A DNA stretch of 16,585 nt from an uncultured Eubacteriales bacterium (GCA_934463265.1 CAKSIU010000016.1:1-16585), one strand, 5' to 3'; shown: positions 1 through 7,827, numbered from the stretch's first letter. A program made the numbers and translations. The notes: generated by a model from the letters alone, not told the origin.

Positions 1-219
1 ATTGTCCTTGCCACGAAGATTATTAGGCAAAATCTTTTTTCGCAGTCCCACACCAAAATAAATATTAGTTTTGTTACCATATTTTTTGACCGCTTGCTCC
101 AGTTTATCGAATTCACACAATTTAAACCACAAAGTCCTGCGTTCAGGTAATAACGTAAGTGTTATATAGCCTTCATCACACCCTCTATAAATTTCAGCAA
201 AAAATTCTTTTGTATCCAT
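1..219 (-). CDS. Phage-type DNA primase, N-terminus (partial)
   Basis: An open frame of 73 codons runs off the left edge. It starts at an ATG (217-219) behind an AGGAGG-like site that overlaps the end of the polymerase gene. The peptide begins MDTKEFFAEIYRGCDEGYIT and continues with an L-P-E-R-R-T-L-W-F stretch and then N-I-Y-F-G-V-G-L-R. This order (EGYIT, aromatic strand, YFGVGLR) is what I associate with the N-terminus of primase/helicase proteins of clostridial phages and integrative elements, which prime DNA synthesis. The catalytic part lies outside the window, so the assignment rests on N-terminal resemblance and on its position after a phage DNA polymerase. It is the last visible gene of the leftward replication operon. 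Confidence 0.6.
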   Translation of the reverse strand, partial: MDTKEFFAEIYRGCDEGYITLTLLPERRTLWFKLCEFDKLEQAVKKYGNKTNIYFGVGLRKKILPNNLRGKDN

Positions 220-233
220 AAGTTTTAATCCTC

Positions 234-2150
234 CTAAATTTCATGTAATGTCCCAAATGTTTTGCCAACCTCAGCCTCTGCTATTATCGGAACATCAAAC
301 GCCTCAAATGGCTGTTGCTCCATACATTCTTTCACAAAAGTAACCGCTTCGTTAAATTTATCTTCCGGTACTTCAAATATTAGTTCATCGTGAACCTGTA
401 ACAACGGTTTTAGCCACAAACGCTCCGATAGTCCTTTGATAAGCCTACCCATAGCCAATTTTAAAATGTCTGCAGCTGTACCTTGTATTGGCGTATTGAG
501 CGCACATCTTTGTGCAAAGCTCTTTTTACCCCAATCAGCGGATGTAATGCTAGGTAAATATCTGCGTCGCCCTAAATATGTTTCAACGTAGCCATCCTCT
601 GCAGCCTGCCTTTTTACTTTGCGCTGCCACTTTTCAAGCCCTTTGTACCCAGCTTTCAAGTTACTGATTATTTCACAGCACTCATCTATCGATTTACTAA
701 GTCCGGCCTTAAACTTCAATGTTCTCTGTAACCCTTTCGGAAACAGCCCATAAAACACTCCAAAATTGCAGTTTTTCGCAATTGTGCGTCTTTCTTTATA
801 ATGACTATTACCTTTGTCAATAGCCTCTGAAAACGGGATATTGAATATAACCGAGGTAGTTTGAGCATGAATATCGCCATTATTTCTGTATGTTTCAAGC
901 ATTTTTTCATCCCTGCAATAAAATGCACCGATACGCAGTTCTATCTGAGAAAAATCAAGTGATATCAGCATTTTGCCTTTCGGAGCAGCGATAAATTTTC
1001 TAATACCGATTGGGTCGTTATCCTTGTGAGGTGTGTTTTGAAGATTTGCGTTGCGACTTGCAAACCTCCCTGTCTCAGTTGCCAATGGCATTAAATCGGG
1101 GTGTATGCGCTTTGTATCCGTGTTTAAAAACTTTAAATAGCCAGATATATAAGTTGATTTCAGCTTATTCCACTTGCGGTATTCTGCAATCATCTGGAAT
1201 ATCGGTACTAACTCAGGCCGATTTTGCTCGCACCACTCAGACAATAAAATCAATGCTTCATCGTCCACAGCTTCGCTGAACTTTTCTGTTGTTTTCAGTA
1301 CCGGCAAGCCAAGAGTTTTGTACAAATAATCTTTAAAAGCTTTGGTACTCGCATTTGCACCAATAGAGGCTCCATCAGTCATAATTGCAATGTCTTCTTT
1401 AAGTTGATCTATTTGCAAGCCTGCTTCTAGGCCTTTTTCATGCATCAAATTAAGGTCTAAATGTACTCCGTTATATTTCATAAGCCCAACGTATACCGCA
1501 GTAGGGGATTCAATTTGCTCAACAATAAATCGATGCTTTGGCATATTTTCATCAAACCATTTATTGAAGACATGGTAAAGCTGCAAAGCGTAATCTGAAT
1601 CTGCACAGGCGTAGCGTATGGTTTCAAAACTTTCTGAGTCCAGCATGTCAAAGTAAACTCCCTGCGTTACATCTTCAAAACTAGGTAATTCTATATTTAG
1701 AAGTTCAGGCACAAGCTTTTTAAGCCCGGAATCAGCAAGTTTTCTAAACTTCGTTTGAGTCTTAAGCGTCATCTGCGCAGCGGCTAAAGTATCATAAACT
1801 TTGCATTGTGGAACACAGCCGAGTGCATAGAAAAACATCGTCTCAAATGCCGCATTATGGATTACGAGCGTTAAGTTTTCGTTCATTAAAATATTTTCTT
1901 TAATCCATTCCCAAATGTCCACAAAGTCAGCGTTTAAGCCGACTTTGTGATGGAACGGTACATAAATACCGCTGCCTTTTGAAACTGAGAAACTCATCCC
2001 AGTAATTGTTGATTTATGCGCATCCAGCGCACTTTTTTCGTCATTTCGATACTGAGGCAATGGCGATGTTTCTATATCCAAAGCTAAAAGTTTGAAATTT
2101 TCAATATACCTTGCAATTTCTTCTTTGTTCAAAGCCAATTTATAGTCCAT
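234..2150 (-). CDS. Phage-type family A DNA polymerase
   Basis: A 638-aa DNA polymerase I-like enzyme that replicates the element's DNA, with an N-terminal 3'-5' exonuclease and a C-terminal polymerase domain. Exonuclease motifs visible: D25-I-E27 in LLALDIETSP, N99 in VIHNAAFE, and Y180-A-C-A-D184. Polymerase motifs: motif A D399 in SLDFSQIELR, motif B RRTIAKNCNFGVFYG (about 454-468), motif C H587-D-E589. All key acidic residues are present, so it should be active. It has no 5'-3' exonuclease domain, as is usual for phage versions. The ATG at 2150 follows a GGAGG site that includes the TAG stop of the gene before it. Its own stop is also a TAG inside the next gene's ribosome binding site. 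Family assignment is secure; the phage origin is inferred from neighbours and length. Confidence 0.95.
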   Translation of the reverse strand: MDYKLALNKEEIARYIENFKLLALDIETSPLPQYRNDEKSALDAHKSTITGMSFSVSKGSGIYVPFHHKVGLNADFVDIWEWIKENILMNENLTLVIHNAAFETMFFYALGCVPQCKVYDTLAAAQMTLKTQTKFRKLADSGLKKLVPELLNIELPSFEDVTQGVYFDMLDSESFETIRYACADSDYALQLYHVFNKWFDENMPKHRFIVEQIESPTAVYVGLMKYNGVHLDLNLMHEKGLEAGLQIDQLKEDIAIMTDGASIGANASTKAFKDYLYKTLGLPVLKTTEKFSEAVDDEALILLSEWCEQNRPELVPIFQMIAEYRKWNKLKSTYISGYLKFLNTDTKRIHPDLMPLATETGRFASRNANLQNTPHKDNDPIGIRKFIAAPKGKMLISLDFSQIELRIGAFYCRDEKMLETYRNNGDIHAQTTSVIFNIPFSEAIDKGNSHYKERRTIAKNCNFGVFYGLFPKGLQRTLKFKAGLSKSIDECCEIISNLKAGYKGLEKWQRKVKRQAAEDGYVETYLGRRRYLPSITSADWGKKSFAQRCALNTPIQGTAADILKLAMGRLIKGLSERLWLKPLLQVHDELIFEVPEDKFNEAVTFVKECMEQQPFEAFDVPIIAEAEVGKTFGTLHEI

Positions 2151-2161
2151 TTCACTTCCTC

Positions 2162-2884
2162 CTAATTATTCAAAGCTGTAACTTCGCCTGTATTTTCATT
2201 AATTTTTGCTGTATTTAGGCTGTTTTGAGCATAAAGTTTAATTTGTTCAGAAAGTTTTTTTATTAATTGAATCTCTTTATCAGAAAGTGTTCTCTCAACC
2301 GCAAATTGAACTTGAGAAAACGCTATACCGCCTTTGTTAACAGCTTTTTTGAGTGAAAATTTAGTCACAACAGAATCTGATTTTTTGCCGGTAACAAGCA
2401 GTCTTCTTATATATCTTGAAAAGTCCTTATTGGAACTTGTTGGTAAAAACAAAACAGTCGGAAATATTTCATTTTCCCTGAGTAAATACATTTGGTGCTT
2501 ATTTTTACAGGCTTTGCTGCCGTTATCGCCGCTACCAAACCTATTGTTCGGACAGCTCTGACAAAAGCCGCCCGGTTCACCATGCCCATTTACTCCATCA
2601 AAACTCAAACAGTCAGGTGGTGTGCTACTACCGCTATATTTTTCTTTATAAAAAGTAAACATTGGATGATGATGCAAAATCACCGCAGAAAATTCTTTTA
2701 CTGCATCAGGTTCATTCGGATTATTCCCAGGCACTTCGAACATTGTTCCTCCGCCAGCAGGAATTTTTATTCGTTCAAAGCCACTATCTAGGCCAGCTAA
2801 TTCTTCAGAAAATCCTTCGCTGATGTTAAAGTCTGCAAGGCCCATAAAACCTTGATTTTTTATTGTTAATTCATTATTTGTCAT
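2162..2884 (-). CDS. Phage replication-associated protein with Cys cluster, possible ssDNA-binding protein
   Basis: A 240-aa protein with no signal peptide or membrane segment. A probable zinc-binding cluster is visible: C92, C108-x2-C111 and C126, around FCQSCPNNRFGSG and KACKNK. It is preceded by H71-H72-H73. The last 50 residues are polar and look helical. Small clostridial phage and integrative-element proteins of this kind sit directly before the family A polymerase, where other phages encode a ssDNA-binding protein. That role is inferred from position only. The start is the ATG at 2884 behind TAGGAG, which contains the stop of the gene before it. It ends 11 bases before the polymerase start, so the two are almost certainly cotranscribed and possibly translationally coupled. 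I recognise the type but cannot give an established family name. Confidence 0.75.
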   Translation of the reverse strand: MTNNELTIKNQGFMGLADFNISEGFSEELAGLDSGFERIKIPAGGGTMFEVPGNNPNEPDAVKEFSAVILHHHPMFTFYKEKYSGSSTPPDCLSFDGVNGHGEPGGFCQSCPNNRFGSGDNGSKACKNKHQMYLLRENEIFPTVLFLPTSSNKDFSRYIRRLLVTGKKSDSVVTKFSLKKAVNKGGIAFSQVQFAVERTLSDKEIQLIKKLSEQIKLYAQNSLNTAKINENTGEVTALNN

Positions 2885-2896
2885 ATATAAACACTC

Positions 2897-3313
2897 CTAT
2901 TTTTTATTTTTTCTTATTGAAACTGATGTTTTTTCAAATACACTGACTAACCCTTCAAGCCACTGCGGCAGGGAATCGTTGTTCTCTGAAATTTGCTCTT
3001 TTACAAATGCTGACAGAGAACTTGGATTTACTGTCTCAACAACTAAATCACCGTATCCTGCATCTTTGAGCAATGCATAAAGCTCGTCTTTTCTGCCGGC
3101 TTTTGCCGATGCTTTCGTGCTTGTTGTTAAAGAAAACATTGTTCCGCTTCGCGTAAAATTCTGAGTTTCGCTCAAAGTCATAAACTCCGCCAACGCCGAC
3201 TCTACTTCAAAAATCATGTCATTTACGCCTTTAAGGGACGTTTCAATCTCTTTTTTCTTATCTTTTAGGGCTTTGAGCCTATCTGCCAGTTCAAACATTA
3301 CATTGTTATCCAC
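2897..3313 (-). CDS. Conserved phage coiled-coil protein, function unknown
   Basis: A 138-aa soluble protein. Residues 5-45 are rich in Lys/Glu with hydrophobic spacing (LADRLKALKDKKKEIETSL), suggesting a coiled coil. The second half carries the stretch DLVVETVNPSSLSAFVKEQI, which I associate with a small protein common in clostridial phage replication modules. It starts at a GTG (3311-3313) rather than ATG; a GGAGG inside the end of the helicase gene lies nine bases upstream and supports this start. The stop is TAG within the next ribosome binding site. It lies between a SNF2 helicase and the Cys-cluster protein, so a replication or recombination role is likely, but nothing in the sequence shows a specific activity. 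Confidence 0.75.
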   Translation of the reverse strand: MDNNVMFELADRLKALKDKKKEIETSLKGVNDMIFEVESALAEFMTLSETQNFTRSGTMFSLTTSTKASAKAGRKDELYALLKDAGYGDLVVETVNPSSLSAFVKEQISENNDSLPQWLEGLVSVFEKTSVSIRKNKK

Positions 3314-3315
3314 TT

Positions 3316-4932
3316 TTAAATACCTCCGATTTCGTACGGATTCAATCCACGTTTATACTCATCAATTAAGTTTTTCGCTAAGTTTGCCTTATTCTGAAGC
3401 GTAATTAAGACTTTTTCATCTACCGTTCCTTTTGCAATCAGATAGATATAAGTACAGTTTTTTTGTTGACCAGCTCGATGGATTCTGGCTTTGGTTTGTT
3501 CAAAGTTGCTCATGGAGTAATCCATCGAATAAAACACCATTGTCGATGCGGCAGTAAGCGTTATACCAATGGAAGCTGTTGAAACCTGACCTATAAATAC
3601 TGATACTTTTGGGTCGTTTTGAAATTTACGTATCTGCTCTTCTCGGTCCTTAATTTCACCCGAAACTATCGAATACAAAATACGTTTTTTATTCAACAGC
3701 TTCTCTATAGCTTTAATCTCCGGAATAAACCTTGCGATAACAACCAGTTTTTCGCCACTTTGTACCGCTTCATCAATGATATCTTCCAAAGCTTCAAGTT
3801 TGCTTTTGCTTACTTGCTGATATATATTGCAGCCATCACTTCCAAGAAATCCGCCGGTTAATTGAGATAATCTGAGCAACTTAGTCAGCACATTTGTTAC
3901 TGTTATTGTATTTTGAGAATCATATGAATCTTCAACGCAGGCATGGCTTTCTCTGTTTTCACAAGTCTTCGTGTGCGAATTGCCTCCGGCGGCTCGCCGG
4001 TCCGCAAAGCTGTCTTTCACAAGACTTCGGTAAATATTTATAGCTTTTGGCTCAAGCTCTGTGTACCGGATAATATCTGTGGTTGGCGGCAAATCTAAAC
4101 AGTCAGCCTTTGTCACTTTAAACGCTATGCTATGCAGTTTTTCCATTAATTCCTCTTTCATGGATTCCTTCAAAACCGGCGTATATCCACCGTACCCAAC
4201 CATATCAAAATACTTATTCCGAAAAGCATAAAAACTGTTTCCAAATATACTGGGCTCTACAAACTTGTACTGCGAAAACACATCTATAGCTTTGTTTGTA
4301 ATAATAGTGCCAGTCAAAATAATCTTGTACTTTGCTTTTGTTCCAAGTCTGTGCATTGCTTTTGAAGCTGCAATATTAGGCGTTTTGATTCTATGACTCT
4401 CATCAGCAATGATAAAATCAGGATTCCATTTTGCAATTTCTTTCTCCAACCTCCAAACTGACTCATAATTTACAACCGCAACTTGAAGTCTGTGCCCTTG
4501 CATTTTTTGCAACAGCTCAGTTTTCTTAGCAGTATTGCCTTTTAAAATCGCTAACTCATAATCAAAATCTGCAAATTTTTCAAATTCTTCTTCCCATACT
4601 CCGCAGATTGAAAGCGGACACACTATAAGCAGCTTTCTGATTTTTGACTCTTTAGCCAATGCTCCTGCAACTGCAATTGAAACTATTGTTTTCCCTGTGC
4701 CTATCTAGCCCATTTCCATAAGTAATGCAGCTGCTTTACCTCTAGAAATGTTCATTGGCACCACCTCCGATTTCTTTCTTTTTTTAGAAATATCTTCCCA
4801 CATAGGATACATCTTTTCTTTATCATTCAAATCACCACAGTTCTCTGTAATTTCAAAAAGTTTACAAACAAAATTAAACGCTTCTTTTTGATGTTTAAAA
4901 GGCTCTGCTTTTATTGGCATTTTGCCTGTCAT
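3316..4932 (-). pseudogene. SNF2-type DNA helicase interrupted by a TAG in the Walker A motif
   Basis: A SNF2/DEAD-like phage helicase or DNA translocase read as two blocks in one frame. The first (4705-4932) has a Q-motif-like PFKHQKEAF and ends at A-L-L-M-E-M-G. The second continues I-G-T-G-K-T and has DESHRIKTP (motif II) and TKARIHRAGQ (motif VI). Between MEMG and TGKT lie the codons TAG-ATA-GGC. Most relatives would read MEMG-TGKT, so this looks like a nine-base insertion carrying a stop. The stop removes the ATPase core unless it is read through or the second block restarts, in which case the P-loop is lost. The ATG at 4932 is preferred over an upstream TTG because an AGAGG site lies at the right distance. 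Probably a broken gene; a sequencing error in this spot is the alternative. Confidence 0.85.
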
Positions 4933-4933
4933 T

Positions 4934-5119
4934 TTAATCAACCTCTTTAATCTCTAAACTTTGTACACTATCTTCCGGAATTAGCAGCATCATCTTTTTT
5001 GCTTGACCAAACAATCTGGACGATAGTCTTTCAAATAAAGATAATTTCCTAAATTTCGCGATGCTTATTCGTGGGTCACCATCCTTTCTCACTGTAATTT
5101 TTAATTGATGCTTACACAT
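4934..5119 (-). CDS. Small conserved phage protein
   Basis: A 61-aa basic protein starting ATG at 5119 behind GAGGTG. It reads as alternating strand and helix, with VRKDGDPRISIAKFRKLSLF, then a basic FERLSSRLFGQAKK and a final beta-like LLIPEDSVQSLEI. Small proteins with this I-T-V-R-K-D-G-x-P-x-I-S pattern occur upstream of SNF2 helicases in clostridial phage and integrative-element operons, to my recollection. No catalytic motif is visible. Its TAA stop lies one base before the helicase ATG, so the two are tightly coupled. Function unknown. Confidence 0.7.
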   Translation of the reverse strand: MCKHQLKITVRKDGDPRISIAKFRKLSLFERLSSRLFGQAKKMMLLIPEDSVQSLEIKEVD

Positions 5120-5273
5120 AAAATTTCACCTCAATTCCGAGACATGATTTTTTACTTTCTTAAAAGTGTCTCTATATATAAGCCACGGCAGAAGCAAAAC
5201 CCGTCTAAAAATTTTAATTTTCTATTTTTTTACTAAATATTTAAAACTAAATCAAATAAATATATAAATATCA

Positions 5274-5675
5274 TCATAAGCGTATCAAAGATTTCAGTTT
5301 CTTTTTTATTTTTGCTAATCTTAATTGAACTGCATTTTCCGTTACTCCAAGAATTTGTGCGTATTCTACTTGCGCTATTGGCTTTTTATCCAAATACAGC
5401 TTATATATTAGTTCTTGCTCAGATGGTTTTAATTTTGCTATTACTGAATACAGCTTGTCCTTATCAAGTTTTTTCAAAACTTCTTCATAGACATCAGAAG
5501 ATTCATCTGTATTATTTGGACTTTTCTCGATCTCACATAGACTTTCATGCCTTCTGGTTTCTTTGCGGTCGTTATTTTTAAGATTTTTATCAAGTTCCAG
5601 CATAATTTCCTCAAATTCACCATATACTTCAATAGATATGTCTTCACCCGTTACGAATTTATATTTTATTTTCAT
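5274..5675 (-). CDS. Sigma-70 region 4-like regulator (phage/integrative element type)
   Basis: A 133-aa protein with a C-terminal sigma-70 region 4-like domain. Residues about 71-130 contain LKPSEQELIYKLYLDKK followed by a helix-turn-helix (YAQILGVTENAVQLRLAKIK, about 105-124) and a basic end. The N-terminal part has the K-E-T-R-R-H-E-S-L segment often seen in these small regulators from Firmicute mobile elements. Such proteins act as alternative sigma-like or late-gene activators; DNA binding is expected, the target is unknown. The ATG at 5675 follows a strong GGAGG site. It is the first gene of the leftward replication operon and is separated from the small phage protein by a 154-base AT-rich gap. 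A terminator-like hairpin sits just upstream. Confidence 0.8.
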   Translation of the reverse strand: MKIKYKFVTGEDISIEVYGEFEEIMLELDKNLKNNDRKETRRHESLCEIEKSPNNTDESSDVYEEVLKKLDKDKLYSVIAKLKPSEQELIYKLYLDKKPIAQVEYAQILGVTENAVQLRLAKIKKKLKSLIRL

Positions 5676-5753
5676 GTTCCTTGTCCTCCGAATTTTTGAT
5701 TTATGTTCAAAAAACGAAGGAGTAGGGAGGACCTCGAATAACAGACAAAAAAA

Positions 5754-5803
5754 CGTCCATTTGTCTTTCCTTTCTGATTTCGAGAAAAGAAAACAAATAG
5801 ACG
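5754..5803 (-). terminator. Long hairpin with T-run upstream of the sigma-like gene
   Basis: An imperfect inverted repeat of about 50 bases: the arms CGTCCATTTGT and ACAAATAGACG pair with one G-T mismatch and flank a purine/pyrimidine-rich inner stem. On the minus strand it is followed directly by seven Ts, so it looks like a rho-independent terminator reading leftward. It lies between the sigma-like gene and a region with no obvious upstream gene. A six-base outer pairing (CGAAGG at 5715 with CCTTCG at 5804) could enclose it, so attenuation is possible but unproven. Confidence 0.6.
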
Positions 5804-5911
5804 CCTTCGGTATATGATTTTATAAGTTAATACTTTTATATTCCCGAAATCTTCTATTTAATTTAAAGACTTAGGGAATACTTATATAGAATTAAATGAA
5901 AGCCTAAAAAG

Positions 5912-5943
5912 AACGCTGCAAAGACATAAGTCTCTGCAGCGTT
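5912..5943 (-). terminator. Strong hairpin, probable leftward terminator
   Basis: AACGCTGCA and TGCAGCGTT are perfect complementary arms, extended inward by AGAC/GTCT past one mismatch, with an ATAA loop. On the minus strand the stem is followed by TTCTTTTTAG, a fair T-run. No credible gene ends into it from the right, so it may be left over from a lost gene. Confidence 0.6.
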
Positions 5944-6225
5944 ACCCATAATAATATTTAATTTTACATTTTTTGCTCGAGAAAAATTAAAGTAACTGCT
6001 CAATAGTATTGAGATTAAAAATTTTAAATTTTTATGTAAAACTTTATACCTATAAAGGACCCTTAGGGTTTTATAGATTTTACAATATGCATCCATTAGA
6101 AATCAAATCCTATCCGGACATACTTTTAAAACTACCTTTTATAAATACCACTCCTGTTTTTATAGTCCAGTTATATTATAAAACAATGTAAATTTAATCG
6201 TCTGTCTAACTATAAACACAAAAAA

Positions 6226-6256
6226 TAAATTTTTATTTATCGGAAATAAAAATTTA
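6226..6256. repeat. Perfect 13-base AT-rich inverted repeat
   Basis: TAAATTTTTATTT (6226-6238), the five-base spacer ATCGG, then AAATAAAAATTTA (6244-6256), an exact reverse complement. It is made only of A and T, so part of the match could be chance in such DNA. No adjacent gene explains it as a terminator. Confidence 0.5.
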
Positions 6257-6483
6257 TGAAAAATACAACCATATGAAACTACATTGTCTTAAAATCTACA
6301 TTAATTGATGTGCTTACAAACTTTTTTATTATTAATTATTGCATTTTTTGCAATTGGGTAGTAGTTAGATATCAGAGGCGTTTTATGCCTGGCATATATC
6401 GTTGGCATAGTCTGATGCACGAATCTCGTATACGGCGCGATATAAAAATAGATAATTAATTCAAGTGGGTTTAAGATAATTTG

Positions 6484-6580
6484 CTACGCTGCTTTCTCTC
6501 GTTTTAATATTGCTATCAGCAGCTTTGTGTTTTACTACACTTGGCGTAGCTACCTATAGCTGGATTTTCATCAGCTAAAA
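6484..6580 (+). pseudogene. Possible remnant of a peptide-precursor gene
   Basis: After a TAA, one frame reads L-L-S-A-A-L-C-F-T-T-L-G-V-A-T-Y-S-W-I-F and stops at a TAA. The C-F-T-T-L-G-V segment matches V-F-T-T-L-G-V in the decayed precursor at 12083-12264. The DNA around it (TTTTACTACACTTGGCGTA against TTTTCACTACGCTTGGTGTA) is also similar. There is no start codon or leader. The match is short and in AT-rich DNA, so this is a weak call. Confidence 0.3.
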
Positions 6581-6908
6581 CTGTGTTATGCTCAACACAC
6601 ATAAAGAAATCGCATTGTTTTTACCACTACGACCTATAAATTTTGATATTTTGTTTTTTCATAAATTATGAATACAAAAACATCTTTATTATTCGTGAGA
6701 TGATCCATTTTTTATGAAAATTTTATAAAGTACTCTATATTTTGTATTTTACTTTTAAAATCTTTATTGAAAATTAGCTCTAATTCTTAAAAAATATATC
6801 ATAAAAATTCGACAATATAATCTTTAAAAATATTGATTCATACAAATTTATAAAAATTATTTAAACATTACCTTATTCGACATTTTTTTCTTTTTTGTAT
6901 TAATATAA

Positions 6909-6933
6909 TGTCTTTAAATTTAATTTAAAGACA
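6909..6933. promoter_or_regulatory. Perfect 11-base dyad overlapping a TATAAT box, candidate operator
   Basis: TGTCTTTAAAT (6909-6919), TTA, ATTTAAAGACA (6923-6933) form an exact inverted repeat. It begins right at the end of a TATAAT (6904-6909) and lies about 25 bases before the AAGGAGG of the next small frame. This is the geometry of a repressor site at a transcription start. No clean -35 box is seen at 17 bases; the nearest candidate (TCGACA at 6877) is 21 bases away. An mRNA hairpin is the alternative. Confidence 0.4.
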
Positions 6934-6962
6934 TTTTATTTTAATTACAAGGAGGAGCGATT

Positions 6963-7082
6963 ATGTCTAAGTTTATCGCTAAATTTGCCTTCTTTCACCC
7001 TGTCAAAAATAAATCAAATTTAAAGCATGTATTTATTAGCTTAAAAAATACTGAGCTCTTAATTTTTTTCTTGGTGTATTAA
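6963..7082 (+). CDS. Hypothetical 39-aa peptide
   Basis: A short frame with an excellent ribosome binding site (AAGGAGG then nine bases to ATG). It starts MSKFIAKFAFFHPVKNK and ends hydrophobic (ELLIFFLVY). It lies directly behind the TATAAT/dyad at 6904-6933. The start and site resemble those of the secreted peptide at 7437, which also starts M-S then Lys/aromatic residues. It could be a small expressed peptide or the 5' end of a truncated gene. I do not recognise it; the initiation signals are the main support. Confidence 0.35.
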   Translation: MSKFIAKFAFFHPVKNKSNLKHVFISLKNTELLIFFLVY

Positions 7083-7436
7083 ATAAATTCAAAAAATTAT
7101 ATTACTACACTACTATTCCATTAGCTTTAACAATATGAATCATCATTGAATCAGTTTGTCTTGATAGGAAACGGATACAAAAAGAGAGCACTGCCGAAAA
7201 AATATGGAAATTTGCATTCAATTTAAATGAAATTTTGTGGATGATTGAAAAATGGAGTTATTCAAGGGGTTTTTGAAAAACTACAAAAGTAAAATACTAT
7301 CGTCACACGAACCGAAATGGTATGTAAAAGTTATATGAAATTTTTTGAATTATGTGAAAGTACATGTTACATTTTTTCTTCGAAAATGTTTTGCTGTAAA
7401 TTTATTTAAAATTATATTTTTAGTGAGGAGATTTTT
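7083..7436. other. Intergenic stretch with a broken coding remnant
   Basis: No intact gene. Frame 7139-7276 (plus strand, no start codon) reads like protein, with K-R-I-Q-K-E-S-T-A-E-K-I-W-K-F and N-L-N-E-I-L-W-M-I-E-K-W, and ends in TGA. One base over, 7273-7338 continues in the same style (L-K-N-Y-K-S-K-I-L-S-S-H) to another TGA, so a frameshifted gene fragment is plausible. A promoter-like pair precedes the 7437 gene. Confidence 0.3.
7345..7373 (+). promoter_or_regulatory. Candidate promoter of the secreted small protein
   Basis: TTGAAT (7345-7350), 17 bases, TACATT (7368-7373), about 60 bases before the ATG at 7437. Both boxes match sigma-70 consensus at four to five positions. In DNA this AT-rich such matches are common, so this is only a candidate. 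Confidence 0.35.
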
Positions 7437-7748
7437 ATGTCTATTAAATATTTTAAGAAAGCTATTTCTATAGCCATTTCACTAGCATTGTTAACAATCA
7501 AACCAGTGTTAGCACTTTCTAATAAACCATCATCATTTAATGTTGAACCTCCCCATCAATCAGTGAATAGTTCGTATGTATCTTCCAACGATGCTCCTTT
7601 GGAATCCACCAGATCTGAAGTTTCAAAATCAGCTACTAATACTGAAAGTTCGTATCCATATCCAGTAAAATGTACATTTGAGGAAGCTCGCAAGGAGGTA
7701 GAAGCCGCAGGACTCAATATTAGTTGCGCCTGTAAAGGAATTCCTTAA
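7437..7748 (+). CDS. Small secreted protein with signal peptide, function unknown
   Basis: A 103-aa protein with a typical signal peptide: basic start (MSIKYFKK), a hydrophobic core (ISIAISLALLTI) and a V-L-A cleavage-like site near residue 26. After this comes a Ser/Pro/Asn-rich linker (about 30-75). It ends with a compact Cys-containing segment (PVKCTFEEARKEVEAAG, then NISCACKGIP) bearing three Cys. GTGAGGAG lies well placed before the ATG. The product is probably exported. It sits some 400 bases upstream of the radical SAM gene on the same strand and could be a peptide accessory, immunity or signalling protein, but nothing shows this. A second open frame overlaps its end (see findings), so the C-terminus may be altered by a frameshift. 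Not recognised. Confidence 0.6.
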   Translation: MSIKYFKKAISIAISLALLTIKPVLALSNKPSSFNVEPPHQSVNSSYVSSNDAPLESTRSEVSKSATNTESSYPYPVKCTFEEARKEVEAAGLNISCACKGIP

Positions 7749-7827
7749 AAATTTAGGCTGTTTTTTTTTGGGGGCAACTGTAGCTACAATTTTTATAGGC
7801 GTCATTAAATGTTTGTTATGTAGGTGA
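7702..7827 (+). pseudogene. Overlapping coding-like frame with hydrophobic Cys-rich tail
   Basis: One frame over from the secreted protein, the 41 codons after a TAG (7699-7701) look coding: a short charged part (APVKEFLKNLG) followed by a membrane-like FFLGATVATIFIGVI and ending K-C-L-L-C-R. An AAGGAGG lies at 7692-7698 but no ATG, GTG or TTG is suitably placed. It may be the 3' end of a separate peptide gene that lost its start, or the true continuation of the secreted protein after a frameshift. Further scraps with coding character follow up to about 7990. Confidence 0.3.
7728..7769 (+). terminator. Weak terminator-like hairpin and T-run after the secreted protein
   Basis: GCCT (7728-7731) pairs with AGGC (7755-7758) around an inner AAGGAATTCCTT palindrome, followed by a run of T ending at 7769. 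The T-run is strong and the stem is weak and interrupted. Confidence 0.35.

Larger units (their letters stand above)
5804..6962. other. Gene-poor AT-rich zone with palindromes and coding scraps
   Basis: No convincing gene lies here. I see several strong dyads: a GGGAATA/TATTCCC pair around 5838-5881, the 5912-5943 hairpin, a CTATAAA...TTATAG hairpin at 6050-6076, and a perfect 13-base AT palindrome at 6226-6256. A 24-codon frame (6385-6459, starting MPGIYRWHSLMHESR) follows an AGAGG sequence and is richer in GC than its surroundings, but I do not recognise it. A precursor-like fragment lies near 6484-6580 and is listed separately. The pattern fits decayed mobile-element DNA. Confidence 0.5.

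Noticed and set aside
234..4932. Recoding of TAG as a sense codon in the phage module
   Set aside because: The three other TAG codons sit at gene ends inside ribosome binding sites, with a new start right after, so TAG behaves as a stop. Only the helicase TAG is inside a gene, and it comes with extra bases.
5863..6191. Overlapping open frames on both strands (5863-6096 minus, 6009-6191 plus)
   Set aside because: They cover strong hairpins and AT-rich palindromes, lack good ribosome binding sites, and the translations do not resemble any protein. I treat them as chance frames.
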